A stretch of DNA of 64,000 bases from Chrysomallon squamiferum (GCA_012295275.1 CM022672.1:14756125-14820124); one strand, 5' to 3'. Numbered from the stretch's first letter, positions 34,861 to 48,908 are shown. Numbers and translations are program-made. Notes: generated by a model not told the origin, from the letters alone.

Positions 34861-36480
34861 AGAAAAGAGTAAACATTTTTGACAGTTTGTGTGAGTGAGC
34901 CCAGAATACAGATAATAATTCCCTCTAAAAACAGTTTTGTTTGGTAAACTTTTAAACAGAACACTTATTATTATTATTATTATTATCATTATCATCATCG
35001 TCATCATGTACACCATCAAAACTTTGGCACTATTGTCTTTTAAATGCTCCTGGGCTAATCCAGTTTACAGCATTGACAATGTTGATTTTAAAAGAGTAAA
35101 TATATTCTTGATTCGCCTTGATGAATTTTTATAATATTTACAACTGTGTGGAAGTTGTAAAATTAAATTTTATATTTATAGCTCAATAAATTATTTTCTA
35201 TTCACAACAATTTTGCATTATTTGTTCTTCGTATTACAAGATAATGATAATTTGAACAATAGCTTAAATGTTTTTAAACAATACCATTTGGTTGTTCTAT
35301 TCTATTTATTTCTTTATTGCAACAGCCTTTAATAGTTATAAAGTCTAAGATGATACAAGTAGACAGTCATCTATTTTGTTTTCATTTTTGTCATGACATC
35401 ATTTCTCACATAAGGATTTTAAAATTCCATAGGATAAAAACAATTCACTTAAACTCCCACCCCAAAAAAATCAGCCAAAATATACAAAAATCTTTCATTC
35501 TGAAACCCATATCAGCCTATTAAAGTATTGTTATATTTCATTATTGTTAAAGATTTTGAGTATAGTAACAAAATTAACCAAATAACCTGGAAATATATAA
35601 AACAAATTTTAGGCTCTGTTCATACCAACAGAGATTTTGTGTAACTGTACATAATAAGAAAAATGTAAGTGTAAGGAATAAAGAAACAAATGAAAAGGAA
35701 AAAACAATCATTTATTAAAGCAGGTCAGATTTCTTTAAAAATTAAATCATATACTGTTTTCATTTACAGTTTTGTCAGTTTTCAAATAAAAATTAACAAA
35801 CAAAAATAATAATAATAATAATAAATAAAATAATAATAAAATAAAATAAAATAAAATAAAATAAAATCTTTTATTCTCTGTTCACTTTATTTATAAAAGA
35901 TTAAAATATACCATAAATTTTCTAAAGAAATGTTAAACAAAGACTAAAGAATAGCATATCACATGTAGATGCACAGAATGTCATATGTAGATAATAAGTA
36001 TATCGCATGCAGATTCACATAGTATACCACATGTAGAAACACTGTATGGCTCAGTCAGATACACAGCGTATCACACACAAATGTACAGTATGGCGTTCTA
36101 TTTTATTTTATTTTCATTATTTTTTAAATTTTATTTAATTATTAATTTTATTTTTAAGTTGACTATATTTCTTTCAGCTTTCTTTTCTTCCTTATAATTA
36201 AACCTATAATGGGTTTATATTATATTATTATTTATATATGTATGCTTTTTCAATAATTTCAGTTTCTCTAACAAATATTAATGTCAGTCATCATTAATCA
36301 GTGTGGTTATTATGGTAATAAATATTGACAGAGAAGACTATAATCTTCTTAAATTACATGATAAGTTTTATTTCATACCAGTTCATGCTCGTTAAAGATA
36401 AACCGTCTTTCAGTTATTGAAATATATATTTTTTTAAAATACAATGTCCTTTTCTTTTTTCTTCTTTTTTTTTTAAAATC
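34861..36480. other. Non-coding AT-rich spacer, low CpG
   Basis: ATT run at 34,966-34,987, an ATA/AAAAT stretch at 35,805-35,868, and a degenerate CACATGTAGAT/GTATCACA repeat at about 35,955-36,090. No coding sequence seen. Confidence 0.6.
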
Positions 36481-36481
36481 A

Positions 36482-36519
<38 letters not shown>

Positions 36520-36947
36520 CAGAAGTAACTATAATTACGTCCTTGAATGTCATTCGCATTGCCTTTTTTTTTTTTTTTTTTTCAATCGCAGTGAAATTAA
36601 AATTAAATTAAAAGAAAAGAAAAAAGAATCAAAGTAACGCCATAGGTACTTCAACAAAGAAAATTATATTAACAATTTTTATGTCGCTTGTCACTGACTT
36701 GCACTTGCAAAAAAAAAAGGGGGGGGGGAATTGAAATAAAAACAACAAAGCAATTATAACAAAATGAACGGAAATTACTTTTTCCTTTTCTCTGAAGACA
36801 GATATAAATAAAGAAGAAGAAAAGTTAAATAATAAAAACTGTCTTACCAAAACTATACAGTAAGTATTTGTCGCGCCAGCTCTGTTCCTTTTAAACTTCA
36901 CGTCTGCGTTTTCGCAAACCACGGGAGACAATTCTGTCGGACTGTCA

Positions 36948-36984
<37 letters not shown>

Positions 36985-37029
36985 TAATTAATTATTTTAT
37001 TTACTTTATATATTTTTCAGAATTGTCAC

Positions 37030-37081
<52 letters not shown>

Positions 37082-38090
37082 GCTTTAATAAAAGTAAGAC
37101 AGAAATAGACAGGGCGTTTTTCACAAATTTAAATATATATCAGTCGTATGTTTATGTGGTGTGACTTAACATAATATTAAGTCTTATAGATCTCTGTGTC
37201 CGCATTTAACATATTGCCATTATTTCCCTTCGTTTTATTTTGTCTTTGTAGATAATAACTTTCAGTTAGTATTTTTCTACGTATGTAAGAACTCACTAGA
37301 CAAACTCATGTTATCAGTTCCGAGGTCTCCTACCTGTAATTAACCTTTCTCGTTCGTTCAGTCTAATCGTGTTTGTTTTGTGCGCATTTCAGTGTCGGCG
37401 GGAGTTCAGATAACAGTAACAACGTTCGTAACAAGTGTCAGATAACTGCACAGCGTTTGTGGAAGAGAGCTGGGATTTGTCTGAAATGCAGACAGATACG
37501 TATATGTGAAAATATGCATGCATATATACATAGATATATGCACACATGTACATACACAAACATAAGTATATTCGTTATATATATAAATAGTAACTTACGC
37601 ATACGCATATACATGCACATATATCATACACACACGAGATGAATTAGAGAACGAGAATGCATAAGTACATGGCATGCATTAATAATACAAGGACTCTAAT
37701 TAATCAAAGCTGTAAAATGGCAGAGTATATACACTTTTTGTTTCTATGATGTAATTTCAAAGAAGTCGTTTTCAAAAATAAAAACAAGAAGAGTAAGAAA
37801 AATAAATATTGTTTCTCTCTCTCTTTCTCTCTCTCTCTCAAACACACATACATACACACACACACGATATATCTCTCTTCTTGTTAAAGATATATATATA
37901 TACACACACATATGCACACTCACACACACACACAAACAGATGTATATATATATTTTTTATCTGACGTAGACAGACTACAATACTATCATTTATTTTTCAG
38001 ACAATAATTAACAATGAACTCCTCTGCATGTAAAACAAAACTCTATTTTCTGTTAATTTCACTTCTGTAAAACTGATCATTGATGCTTTA
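36481..38090. other. Non-coding sequence at the compositional boundary
   Basis: Poly-T runs (36,484-36,519 and 36,951-36,979) and an ATA array (37,031-37,079), then CpG-richer unique sequence. CATA/CACA runs occur at about 37,845-37,935. No gene supported. Confidence 0.6.
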
Positions 38091-38096
38091 TCTTAC

Positions 38097-38149
38097 AAGA
38101 GACTCGTAAGCGTTTTAGTAGTTGTAAATACTGCCATGTTCGTCGCCAT
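38097..38149 (-). CDS. Candidate first coding exon on the minus strand
   Basis: On the minus strand CACAATGGCGACGAACATGG opens MATNMAVFTTTKTLTSL and runs into a donor-like TT|GTAAGA (last exon base 38,097, phase 2). A CACGTG E-box lies 15 bases upstream (38,164-38,169). ATGGCG at the start resembles a YY1-type start-site motif. The protein is not recognised and no downstream exon was found on this strand. Confidence 0.22.
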
Positions 38150-38738
38150 TGTGCCTTGGTCGTCACGTGATACATGAATACGCTTTTATTACGCAAGATT
38201 TAAAAGGGATAACACAGTAGTTATAAATGTCTGTATAATGAAATATGCTCTTTAAATGAAGAGATTTTGTGAAGATAATTATAAGTAATGGAGCTTCTAA
38301 ATGAAGAAGATACAGATCCAGTCCCAAAGAGGAAAATTTCGAAAGAAAATAAAATAATCACAAAACAAATTCAAACAAAGCAACTGTGTCTACAGTTCAG
38401 TCAGTAATGATAAAATAAAAGATAAAATTTATCAAGAAAAAAAGAAAAAAGAAAGGAAAACAGGTTTAAGAAAAGAAAGAGAGTAACATCACAAAAACAT
38501 GCACGGAGATATAAGCCGCACAGACAGACAGACAGACAGACAGATTTAATCCAATTAATAATAATTATAGAATTATAAAATCCTTTTTAACAACAGTTAT
38601 CGTACGTTCCTGTATCCAACTCTCACTTTAAAAAATATTTTAATATTTATGATTAAAAGTGTGTATGTGTATACTAGTGGTTAGAATGAACTCGTTTTAT
38701 ATATATATATATATTGTGTTGTGTGTGAGTATGTGTGT

Positions 38739-38742
<4 letters not shown>

Positions 38743-38834
<92 letters not shown>
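38743..38834. repeat. (GA)n microsatellite, 92 bp
   Basis: Uninterrupted GA dinucleotides. Confidence 0.98.
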
Positions 38835-38835
<1 letters not shown>

Positions 38836-39697
38836 GCAGCTTAGAATCTTAAAACTCGTCTTTAGAACCTGGACCTTAACCCAGCAGGTATATTTCACGT
38901 GTACATAAATGAATTTCACTTTCGTTGATGAAAAGTCCTAAACAGACGTATATATGAATGGAGACCACTTCACCGCAAAATTAATATTATTATTTAGAAT
39001 GAAGTTGTTTCTCTTAGATACCATCTGTTTACGTGTTTTTGTATAAAATGCCACGCTTAACGGACACGCCCAAACATGATATATGAATAAATAAAAGTAT
39101 AGAAGAAACTATAGATGATTTTAAAATGAGGAAAAAAAAAAAAAAAATGAAAAAAAAGTCTAAATGCAATAAGTTAAGTGATTAAAAACAGTTATGAGTT
39201 TATGTGTGAAGGTATTGTGGACAAACTAAAGAAAGGGCACATTCATATAACACAAAGATCACGTGAGTGAAAGAATGATGCAATAAAAACAAGTAATGTA
39301 TCTACGTTGTAGAATAATAACGGTGATATGACGTTCTATTATTAGACAGCAGAATTCGAGTTCGGAACTGAACTCTTGTGGTACAAGATAAAATGTCGAT
39401 TAACTTCATTCTCTGAAAGTGTTGTCTTTGTGTCAAGAATGTCTGGTTGTTTTTAATTAATTTATTTCTCTCTTAGCCGCACGTATACAAAATCGATCAC
39501 ACGCACAGACAAAATACACTTATACAACACATGCGTGCGCTTTAACACTTAATCATATCTATGTAAATGATTTATATTTATACACACACACACACACTCA
39601 AACACACAATATACACAAGAATGCATGAATGTATGTGTATGTGCAAACACACAATATACACAAGAATGCATGAATGTATGTGTATGTGTATGAAGAG

Positions 39698-39735
<38 letters not shown>

Positions 39736-40001
39736 AGTTAGTTAGTTCTCAATTCCGTAAAACATTAGGTATGTGTCCCTTTGAAGAGAAAGACATAATT
39801 TCATTTTGTCACTATAGTTATTGAGAACTAGAAACTAAACATAATTAAATGGTATATGTTCCTTTCAAGAACAAAAAAAGAAGAAGAAACTAAAAAAAAA
39901 AAAAAAAAATACCAAACAAAACACTCATTTATATTGTGTAATATAGAGAAATCAAAGACTTTCCTTTGAAAATAAAGATCTTTTTATTGAAGACGTATAC
40001 C

Positions 40002-40002
<1 letters not shown>

Positions 40003-40062
<60 letters not shown>
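40003..40062. repeat. (AAT)n microsatellite
   Basis: Perfect trinucleotide run of about 60 bases. Confidence 0.97.
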
Positions 40063-40064
<2 letters not shown>

Positions 40065-40221
40065 ATGTCACTTATTCATAGACCTACTAATGAAAAAAGG
40101 AGATACTGTCACTAAATGCAGAAAACAGTATATTTACTATGATGAACGACATTTTGTAGTACAAACAAAACTACATAGATATGCATATACATACATTTTA
40201 GGCAGAAGGATACATATATAT

Positions 40222-40323
<102 letters not shown>

Positions 40324-41029
40324 GGCTAAAACAACACGCACAACTAGACACATACACCCAAACAATCTGACAGACACTGCCCTGTCCACGTTCTTGTTTT
40401 TAACACGTGGTTGCATTCGAAGACATTCTCTTTATTCAAAACTACAGCTATTACAACTGCTGCTGTTACTGCTACTACGCCTACTATTACAATGACGATT
40501 TACAGATATGTACAGAGAGCCAAAGAGATAAAGTGACAGACATACAGGCAGCCAGGTGTCCAAACAGATATACTCTCAAACCCATGCACAAATGTACAAA
40601 CACAAAAACACACATTTAACACAAACAAAACCCTCTTTCTTCAAAGACAGAGGAACTATCGCCAATATTTACGGTCTTGTCTTAATGTTTCTGTTTCATT
40701 TTAAAATTAATTTGTTTTACAATCTTATCTGGCTGAACCATGGCGCACAGAGAATAATCAGTGTTAACTGGATATATCCGACAGTTTCATTCATAAATGC
40801 ATGTAAATATAGCAGATACCGACCACAATAAACCACCTTCTAAGAAAATTCGAAGACGAAGTAAACTATTTTGAGTAATAACTAGGTGCAGCTTCTGAAG
40901 TTTTAATGAAGAATTCCTATTGCTTTGACCTTTTCACGATAATCAAATGTATGTGGGTGCGTATGTATGTATGTATGTGTATATGTATATATGTGTATGT
41001 ATTTTACGATTATGAATATTCTCTGTCTC

Positions 41030-41210
41030 GTGTACATCTGATTAGACTCTGCACATAGACAATACTGGTGAATGTACTGGCGCAGGAGGACAAAGTCCAG
41101 TCACGACCTCACAAACCCGTCAGATGCCGCTGACGAGACTCGAACGTATGGCAGCCATTCGCCTACACTCCAAAGACGGACGGTGTTACCGTTCAGCCAT
41201 CAAGACAACC
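41030..41210 (-). mobile_element. tRNA-derived SINE-like element
   Basis: On the minus strand TGGCTGAACGG (41,199-41,189) fits the RNA polymerase III A box exactly. CGTTCGAGTCT (41,146-41,136) is a 9/11 match to the B box. Their start-to-start spacing of 53 bases is close to that of tRNA genes. The cloverleaf arms are not conserved and an unrelated body follows, as in tRNA-derived SINEs. The 3' end is not clear. Confidence 0.5.
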
Positions 41211-41719
41211 CAGATGTGTGTGTGTGTGTGTGCGTGTGCGTGTGTGTGTGTGTACGTATGTGTGTTCGTAATTTTTTGTATGTTTATGTATGTATATATG
41301 TTTCTCTATATATATTTCATTTTGTTTTTGTTTATTTATTTATTTAGTTAGTTATTTTCATCTGATTAAGTTTTTTTTAACATTTAAAAAGTAAACAAGC
41401 TGCCATTCACATATTTATTATCATAACCCAAGCAACATAAACATTCATAGTTATAATATAAAAGCTGAGTTATTACTTTTTTTTTTTAAAATAAAATTAA
41501 AGAACATGCCCGAATTGCCAAGAATTATCTTCGCTTTTTATTTATGCATCTCTTGATAACATCATTTTGAAAAAAGTCGCTCGAAGAAAGAGTTCACTTT
41601 CATTTGCCATCAAACGTATTTAGTTCAGAAGTGCCGACAGACGAGTCTTTATAATATACTACTTAAATAAAATAGAAAAAAAAGAAATATAATGTACAGA
41701 GATCGCTGTAGAGAGAAAG

Positions 41720-41890
41720 ACGTTGTTGTTGTTGTTACTGCTGTTGTTAATGTTATTATTTCTGTTGTTATTGTTGTTGTTGTTGTTGTTATTACTGCTG
41801 TTGTTAATGTTATTATTTCTGTTGTTATTATTGTTGTTGTTGTTGTTATTACTGCTGTTGTTAGTGTTATTATTTCTGATATTGTTGTTG
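41720..41890. repeat. TTG-rich minisatellite, three units
   Basis: TTACTGCTGTTGTTAATGTT followed by ATTATTTCTGTTGTTATT repeats three times with a period of 57-66 bases, separated by TTG runs. Leu- and Val-rich frames here are artefacts. Confidence 0.85.
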
Positions 41891-42404
41891 TTGTTCCTGC
41901 TGCTGCCTTTGTCATTATTATTGTTAATGTTATAACTGTTGTTATTATTATTACTATTGTTATTGTTGATGGTCTTGTTACCATCTTTATCATAATCATC
42001 GCCATCATCATTATCATTATCATAAGAATAAACTTATTTATCTCTTTTGTTCCGTTTTTGATTTAAAGTAGAAAGGAACGTATAATCTTTTATATACGCT
42101 TCGAAAACCTTCACAAATCTCACCACTCCTTCAGAATTTTTATTCTTTTTTTCTCAAAAAATTAAAGAAAGAAAAAAATGACGTACAAACACACAAAAAA
42201 ATACGTCTACAAAAAAAAAAAAAAAAAAAAAAAAAGAAGAAGAAGAATATAATAATAAATAAATAATAACTGAAACGATAAACACAGAAAAACGCACATT
42301 CTTGCATTCTTCACGTAGACGGTTATGGAAACCGCGAGAGAGAGATTCTGAAAATGTTCCGTAACTGAAAACAGGGAAACGATTTTGCAGTCGGACAGAC
42401 AGCA

Positions 42405-42500
42405 GAATGCTGCACGTGGTTACGGTTAAGGCTCTAAACGACGCTCGTGCGATTCTGCACGTGGTGCAACGTCACGTGGTGCAGCGTCACGTGCTGGTGA
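42405..42500. promoter_or_regulatory. Cluster of four CACGTG E-boxes in a CpG-rich island
   Basis: CACGTG occurs at 42,413, 42,458, 42,473 and 42,488. The last three lie in tandem 15-bp units (CACGTGGTGCARCGT), and the first is 45 bases (three units) upstream. The surroundings (42,310-42,610) are unusually rich in GC and CpG for this window. A 67-codon frame crosses the cluster, but its peptide merely repeats with the DNA. Confidence 0.5.
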
Positions 42501-43146
42501 TCTGTCTCTGGAATGTGAGACTCTGGGTGCGGCGTGTGTGGCGTGGCTCGCAGGGTCCGGAGAGCGGAATGGGTGTGTCTCGTCCGTGCGCAAGTCAGAA
42601 GAAAAGTTAAAGAATATTTTGCCAACGCAAGCAGACAGCAAGTACGTACAGAAGATATTACAGTTCCTATTTATAAACATTAGTGCATATACGCTGATAT
42701 ATATATAATAAACGCACATATACGTATGTATATAATACTGAATGTATTTATAAAATAATTATTACATACACTGATATATAATAAAATGCAAATAGACATT
42801 ATATAAAATGCACATATTACACAACATTTATTTAATTATTTACTTACTTACTAATTTTCTGTTTATTCATATATTTTCTATTTATTAATATTTATTTTTC
42901 TGTTTATTTTCTATTTATTATTATACCCAGATAAGTTTACTGTATTAAATAAATATATACTAACAAGAAGCAAATAAAATGTTCTTATTTAGATAAATAT
43001 ACATATCTAGACCATATGTACTCGTGTTTAAAGGTTTAAAACATTATAGTAAAATGTGAGATACTAAATATATCAGTTATTTAATTCTTCACTATACAGA
43101 TATTCCTACATTTTTTAAATCAAGAATGTCTGTTTTATTTTCTTTC

Positions 43147-43148
<2 letters not shown>

Positions 43149-43214
<66 letters not shown>
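43149..43214. repeat. (GA)n microsatellite
   Basis: Perfect GA run of about 66 bases. Confidence 0.97.
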
Positions 43215-43218
<4 letters not shown>

Positions 43219-44315
43219 AAATAAATTTAAAAAAAACCTAAATTAATCCAAAAACATATTTTTAAATTAAAACAAAAATCCTAATTAGAAGGATGATTAG
43301 ATTAGTGTTCAGATATTTAGACTGCAAAAATATTTTCGACATAACTTATCTATTAAGTATATTTTTTTTGTGTTTGTCAATGCGTATCTCTGCTTTTACA
43401 TTATCTTCTTAATAATATATACCTATCCATCAGCGCATCCATAAATCCATGCATACAACCATCCATCCATACATCTGTTTATCCATCAGTCTGTGTATCT
43501 TTCTTTCTGTCTGTCTGTCTGTCTACCCATCTATCTACGTGTATTTCTATATATTTGTCTAACTATAGGCTGTGTCTCTGTCTATTTATCTTACACAATA
43601 TTTTCTTACCTTCAGTCTTTGTACGTTAATGCCTACTTCTGTATAAATGCATAGCGGATGAAAAAATGCATTATTTAAAATGCCAAACGTTAAAAAAAAA
43701 AAATAAGTCGTAAAACTTTTAAAACAGGCATATCCGGTTATGTCAGTTAACTACCGCAGTTTAAACATTTATTTTACAGCAGTCAGAAAAAAAAAAAAGA
43801 AGATAAAAAAAAGCCAGAAAAAGCCAGAAAAAAAAAGTGCTGCATGTAAAATGTATTCTGACTGAATATTCGTTCTAGATTACAAAAAAAAAAAAAAAAA
43901 AAAAAAAACAAACAACTTTCAACGTTCTGTCAAACATCATTAAAATGGGGTGTAAATTTGTTTTCTATCAGTGGAGGAAACGCTAAGAAGTGATTAGATT
44001 ATCTTTATTTTTTTATATATATACGAATGTTTAATTCAGTCAGGCAAGTTTTGAAGAAACGACGAAGGAAAGATGAGAGTCTGTACCCACGTGTGTTAAC
44101 AGATTTCTGATGGGACAATATCACAGTTTACTAAAATCCATAAAACTCAGTCAAATTTCTCTCTCGCGACCTGGATATTGTCATTGGTCTGTAAGACTCC
44201 ACAGGACTGGAATTTCATTCGTTATTCTGTAGAACTGAACAGATAGCACTTCCAAAAATAGTAGGGGCTTTTTCAGATTATGAAAAGTAATTAATGTCAT
44301 ATAAAAATAAATAAA

Positions 44316-44348
<33 letters not shown>

Positions 44349-46344
44349 ACCTGAAATAAAAAGATACCTAATGAAAATATCAGTGAAACCATGAGACATC
44401 AAATTTACAAAATATGTGAAGAGATACACTAAGTCATTTCAAATAACAAATAACAGTGAAATGATACGTAATGACACTGAATTACACTGAAATTTCATCA
44501 GTAGATGAAAATCAAATGAAATAGCATATAGCATGATATCAGTTGACAGTATAATTATGAGACATCAAATAATAATAAAACTGAGCTGATATGTAACAAA
44601 TACAACAAGTAACGGTAACACCTATAGCAAAACATTAGCAATAACTCTAGACTGACAAATAATAAAAACATCAACAATAACTGACTTCATGACAAAGACG
44701 ACAAAGACAATAGAAAAACAAAACTTAATCATAACAAAGATAAAATAATAACAATAACCCTGAACTGACATAAAGCAAAGATATCAAAAAATAATAATGC
44801 TATTTGTATAATATACACGTATAAAATATAATAATTATACTATTGTTATTACTACTACTACTACTACTACTACTACTAATAATAATAATAATAACAAAAC
44901 TTTCAATATAATATAACAACAACAACAACAACAATAATAATATCAACAACAATAAAGAAGCATACATTCTGAATAGAGACAAAAAAAAAAAAAAAAATGT
45001 CTGACAGTCTGTTTTAGACATAATTTTTTTTTTTTTTTTTATTTTATCACATTGAGCTACGACAGAGATGAAGTCGTAATACATTTAGATTGCACCACAC
45101 ACACACGTGAAACCCGAACACACGTGACTGACTGTTTCGGATACTTGACTCTGACAGAGTTGTGTTTTTGACAGCGTTTTTTTCACTTCTGAAGAAAGAT
45201 CTGTGCTGTTTTATTCGTCGACTTTTCTGCCAACAAACAAGTATTTACTGATTTGTTAACAGATGCTGGGAAAACGTTTTAGAAATATTTCTGTCTATGT
45301 GTCTCATACCTGCAGACCACAGTAGGAATATTGTCTTTGGGGTTTTATCTTTCTGTTTGTTTGTTTATTTGTTGGTTTTCTATTTATTTATTTATCATCT
45401 GTTTATTTATTTATTTATTTATTTTATTTTATTTTATTTTATTTATTTCTGTTTATTTTCTGGCTTTTTTCTGTTTTTTGTTTGTTTGTTTTTTTGTATT
45501 AATCTTTCTATTTATTTATTTACTTACATACTTACTTACTAATTTTCTATTTATTTACATATTTTCTATTTATTAATATTTATTTTTCTGTTTATTTTCT
45601 TTTTATTATTTTTTATATTCCACCTTTAATATAATGTCTCTCTTTTTATCAACTTCTTTCATTTTGCAGAAATATCACAAGGTTATAAAGTTAACTCTGG
45701 CAGTGTTTTATACATAATTATAACAGAATAAATTTAAACACTGGCCAACCACTTAAGAATGTTTTTCTTACGTTTCTCTATTTTTTTCTTTTATATTTAT
45801 TTATTTATTTATTATTATTATTTTATTTATTTTTTATTTTATTTATTTTCACTTTTCTTTTTTAAGAAAAAACTACATTTGAAATCGCAAAAAGAATCTA
45901 AATAGACAAGTGACCTTTTTCTTAATGTGTGTAAGAGGTCAAATGACGCGTTTTTGTAGCCCGCTGTAGAGCCGCCATTATATAGCTTCATCATTCTTCT
46001 TAACTGAAGCATTCAGAGCATTAATCATTTTATATACTAAGAGCATTCTACAAGTGATATATGGGAGAGTTTGGGAGCCACCCAAATTACTTTTACGCTT
46101 GGTAGGTCTTCTGTTCTGTTCTACTTGGGATTTTTTTTTTTGTTTTCTTGTTGCTGAAGACGAATAAAATCAAATTACTGGAATTACTGGGATGAAAATC
46201 TCCTTTCTTGATTGGTCTAATAACATTCGGTGATGGTTAACTCAGAGAAAATAGTTCGTCTTTAAAAATATAATTAAAAAATAATAATAATAATAATAAT
46301 AATAATAGTAATAGTAATAATAATAATAATAGTAATAATAAATA

Positions 46345-46427
<83 letters not shown>

Positions 46428-47357
46428 GTTATAATGTTTGACACCCACACATTCAGACATTTTTTTTCGTGTAGAAGAATGTTCGGCGGGTATGTTGCTT
46501 TACCCATTTGCTCCTTGATCCAGGAATATTAACGACGACGATTACAACAACAACAAAAACAACAACAACAATAATAATAACGTTCGGTGATCAGAGTCGT
46601 TGATTTTAGTCTTTATGGGTTGTAAGATCAACCCTTGTCTGAGCGTCATTTGTATCTTATATTAAAGCCACTACCTCAAACACTGTGGTATGTGTTGTCC
46701 TGTATGAGAAACGGTGTATAAAACAAAAAACTGACGTCAAACAAGAGGAGCACCCAGTGTACTTAAATGAAGTGAAATTGAGGATTTTCTTTCATATAAT
46801 AAATGCATATAAATATTATACAAATACTCATGTGTGTGGAATTTGTGTGCGCGCGCGTGTGTGTGTGTTCATATTATAAATGAACCAAAATAAACAATAA
46901 CTCAGTTACCTAATAATTTATTAATTTATTCGTGTAGCAGAAAAAAAAACAAAGAAGTAAAAACAATAAACAGAATCAGAACAAAGATGAAAAAGGTTAA
47001 AGATTTATTGGAAAGTTCTTGCCCCAAATCCAAAAATGATGAATACAGATAACAACTGACTTCATTTCAAGATGTAGAAAGCGTGTTTATAACAACAGTT
47101 CACAGAAAGAAACAGTTTTGTTTTGATTTTCTTGACGACAGAAATATATCAGTAAAAAAAACAAAAGAAACCATCAACTCTGATCAGAAGACTTTGCTGT
47201 CGAAATATCTTAACACAAATACATTATAGCAGCAACAAGAACAACAGAACAGCAACAAAAGCAACAGAGACAAAATGTACAATAACTACAGTACTAACAA
47301 CAGCAACAGCAGCAACCATAACAAAAATGTGACGATGATGACGATGACGATGATGAC

Positions 47358-47395
<38 letters not shown>

Positions 47396-47572
47396 TAATA
47401 ATAATAATAATAGTATCAGCAGAGTTTTTAGTCAAAATATTTGAAAATAATAAAATATAAATGAATAAATAAATAAAACAAATAGAACAACAAACAACAA
47501 CAGTAATAACAAGTACAGGACATTTTGGCGAACAATATCAACCCTAAAATTTTCTTTAAAATTAATAGTTAA

Positions 47573-47603
<31 letters not shown>

Positions 47604-48600
47604 AAAAAAAATAAAAATATATGAAGTTCAAGTCTGCCTAACAGCTGAGTATCATGCAGAACTTATCAGAAAAAAAAAAGAAAGAAAGAAATAGTAAACA
47701 TCTTTCCTAATTTCATAAACCGTGAGATATTTTGAGATTTAAAAAAAAATTGTTTAAAAAATGTGAACATAAACATTTTTATGCTAACAATGTGTCTTAC
47801 TTGATACATTCATTTTAGAAAGCTTTCTCAGTTTCTTTGGTTTAACGACAAGGATTTTTTTTATATTTTTTTTTATATTTTTTAATGACTATACCGTTTG
47901 AAGATAAATAACGAAACAAGTTATATATTCCGTTATTTCACTCACGTGCACACATGCACGTACATATGCCCGTTTGTATTAGTTGCAATAGATGATCGCT
48001 ACTCGCTGTTTTGTTCTTCGCTTTTCTGCTGCAGTGTAGTTATTTATTTAATCTGTTTTTCTTTTAGTTCTGTTTTCTTTTCTTTATTTATTTAAAAAAA
48101 AAAAAAAAAAAAAAAACTCACTTTAACCTTTCTGAAACAATTAGAAATAAAGAATAAAAGAATGCTGAATATTGTTTTAAAAAGTAGTTTTCCTGCAGGA
48201 ATAACCAATTCTTCCGTCACTAGTTATTTGACACATTTAAGCAATGTTTTTTTTTTTTTTATAAGTATATTTCTAATCATACATACATAGAACTGGACAA
48301 AAATATCATATAGGTGGTGTGTGTGTATGTGTGCGTATGTGTGTTCATGTGTATGTGTAAGAGAGGGAGTGTTGTTTTTATCCTGTTGTATCTACATATC
48401 ATCAGCAGTATATTATAAATAAAAAGACATGATATACTTATGCGTGAATACGTAAATTTATACCAAATTAAAGAGTTCTGTGTCGGAATGGGAAAATGGG
48501 AGCTATCGTTCATAACAAAATATTATAGTAAAATAGTTGAATCACTTAATATTTGTACCCAGCCATTTTAACTGGCAGCCATTTTTTTTTTTTTTTTTTT
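43215..48600. other. Non-coding block with many microsatellites
   Basis: GTCT run (43,507-43,523), poly-A runs, TAC/AAT/AAC arrays (44,850-44,955), TTTA runs (45,360-45,450), a long AAT array (46,279-46,425), an ATA array (47,357-47,411) and poly-A at 48,092-48,116. No coding sequence can be supported. Confidence 0.6.
46279..46425. repeat. (AAT)n microsatellite, about 147 bp
   Basis: AAT units with occasional AGT variants. It produces long Ile and Tyr frames on the minus strand. Confidence 0.97.
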
Positions 48601-48908
48601 TTTGATTTGTTTCCCCGACAACACTTAAATAAACGACACCAATGTGTCCGCAATGACGTCACGAATTCAGAAAAATGGCGTTCTCCAGATTGTCTTAATT
48701 GTCGACCAACATTTGTACTTCGTTTACGTCAGTTAAAACTGAAAACAACATAGCTGCAAGTATTCAGGTTACATTTAGTCTATTTCTTTGTCTTACACTT
48801 TAACATATATTTGCTCACGTGTAAACATAACAGTTCCTCATACAGCGAGTGGTATAGTCGGTTATCGTGGTCAAAGGTGTATCAAAAAAACAACATAAGA
48901 AAAATGTA

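Noticed and set aside
42407..42610. 67-codon frame through the E-box cluster
   Set aside because: The peptide repeats (HVVQRHVVQRHV) only because the DNA does. No family match; treated as regulatory DNA.
45922..45978. Minus-strand ATGGCGGCTCTACAG start after a TATATA sequence
   Set aside because: The frame stops after 18 codons with no donor before the stop; the YY1-like motif alone is insufficient.
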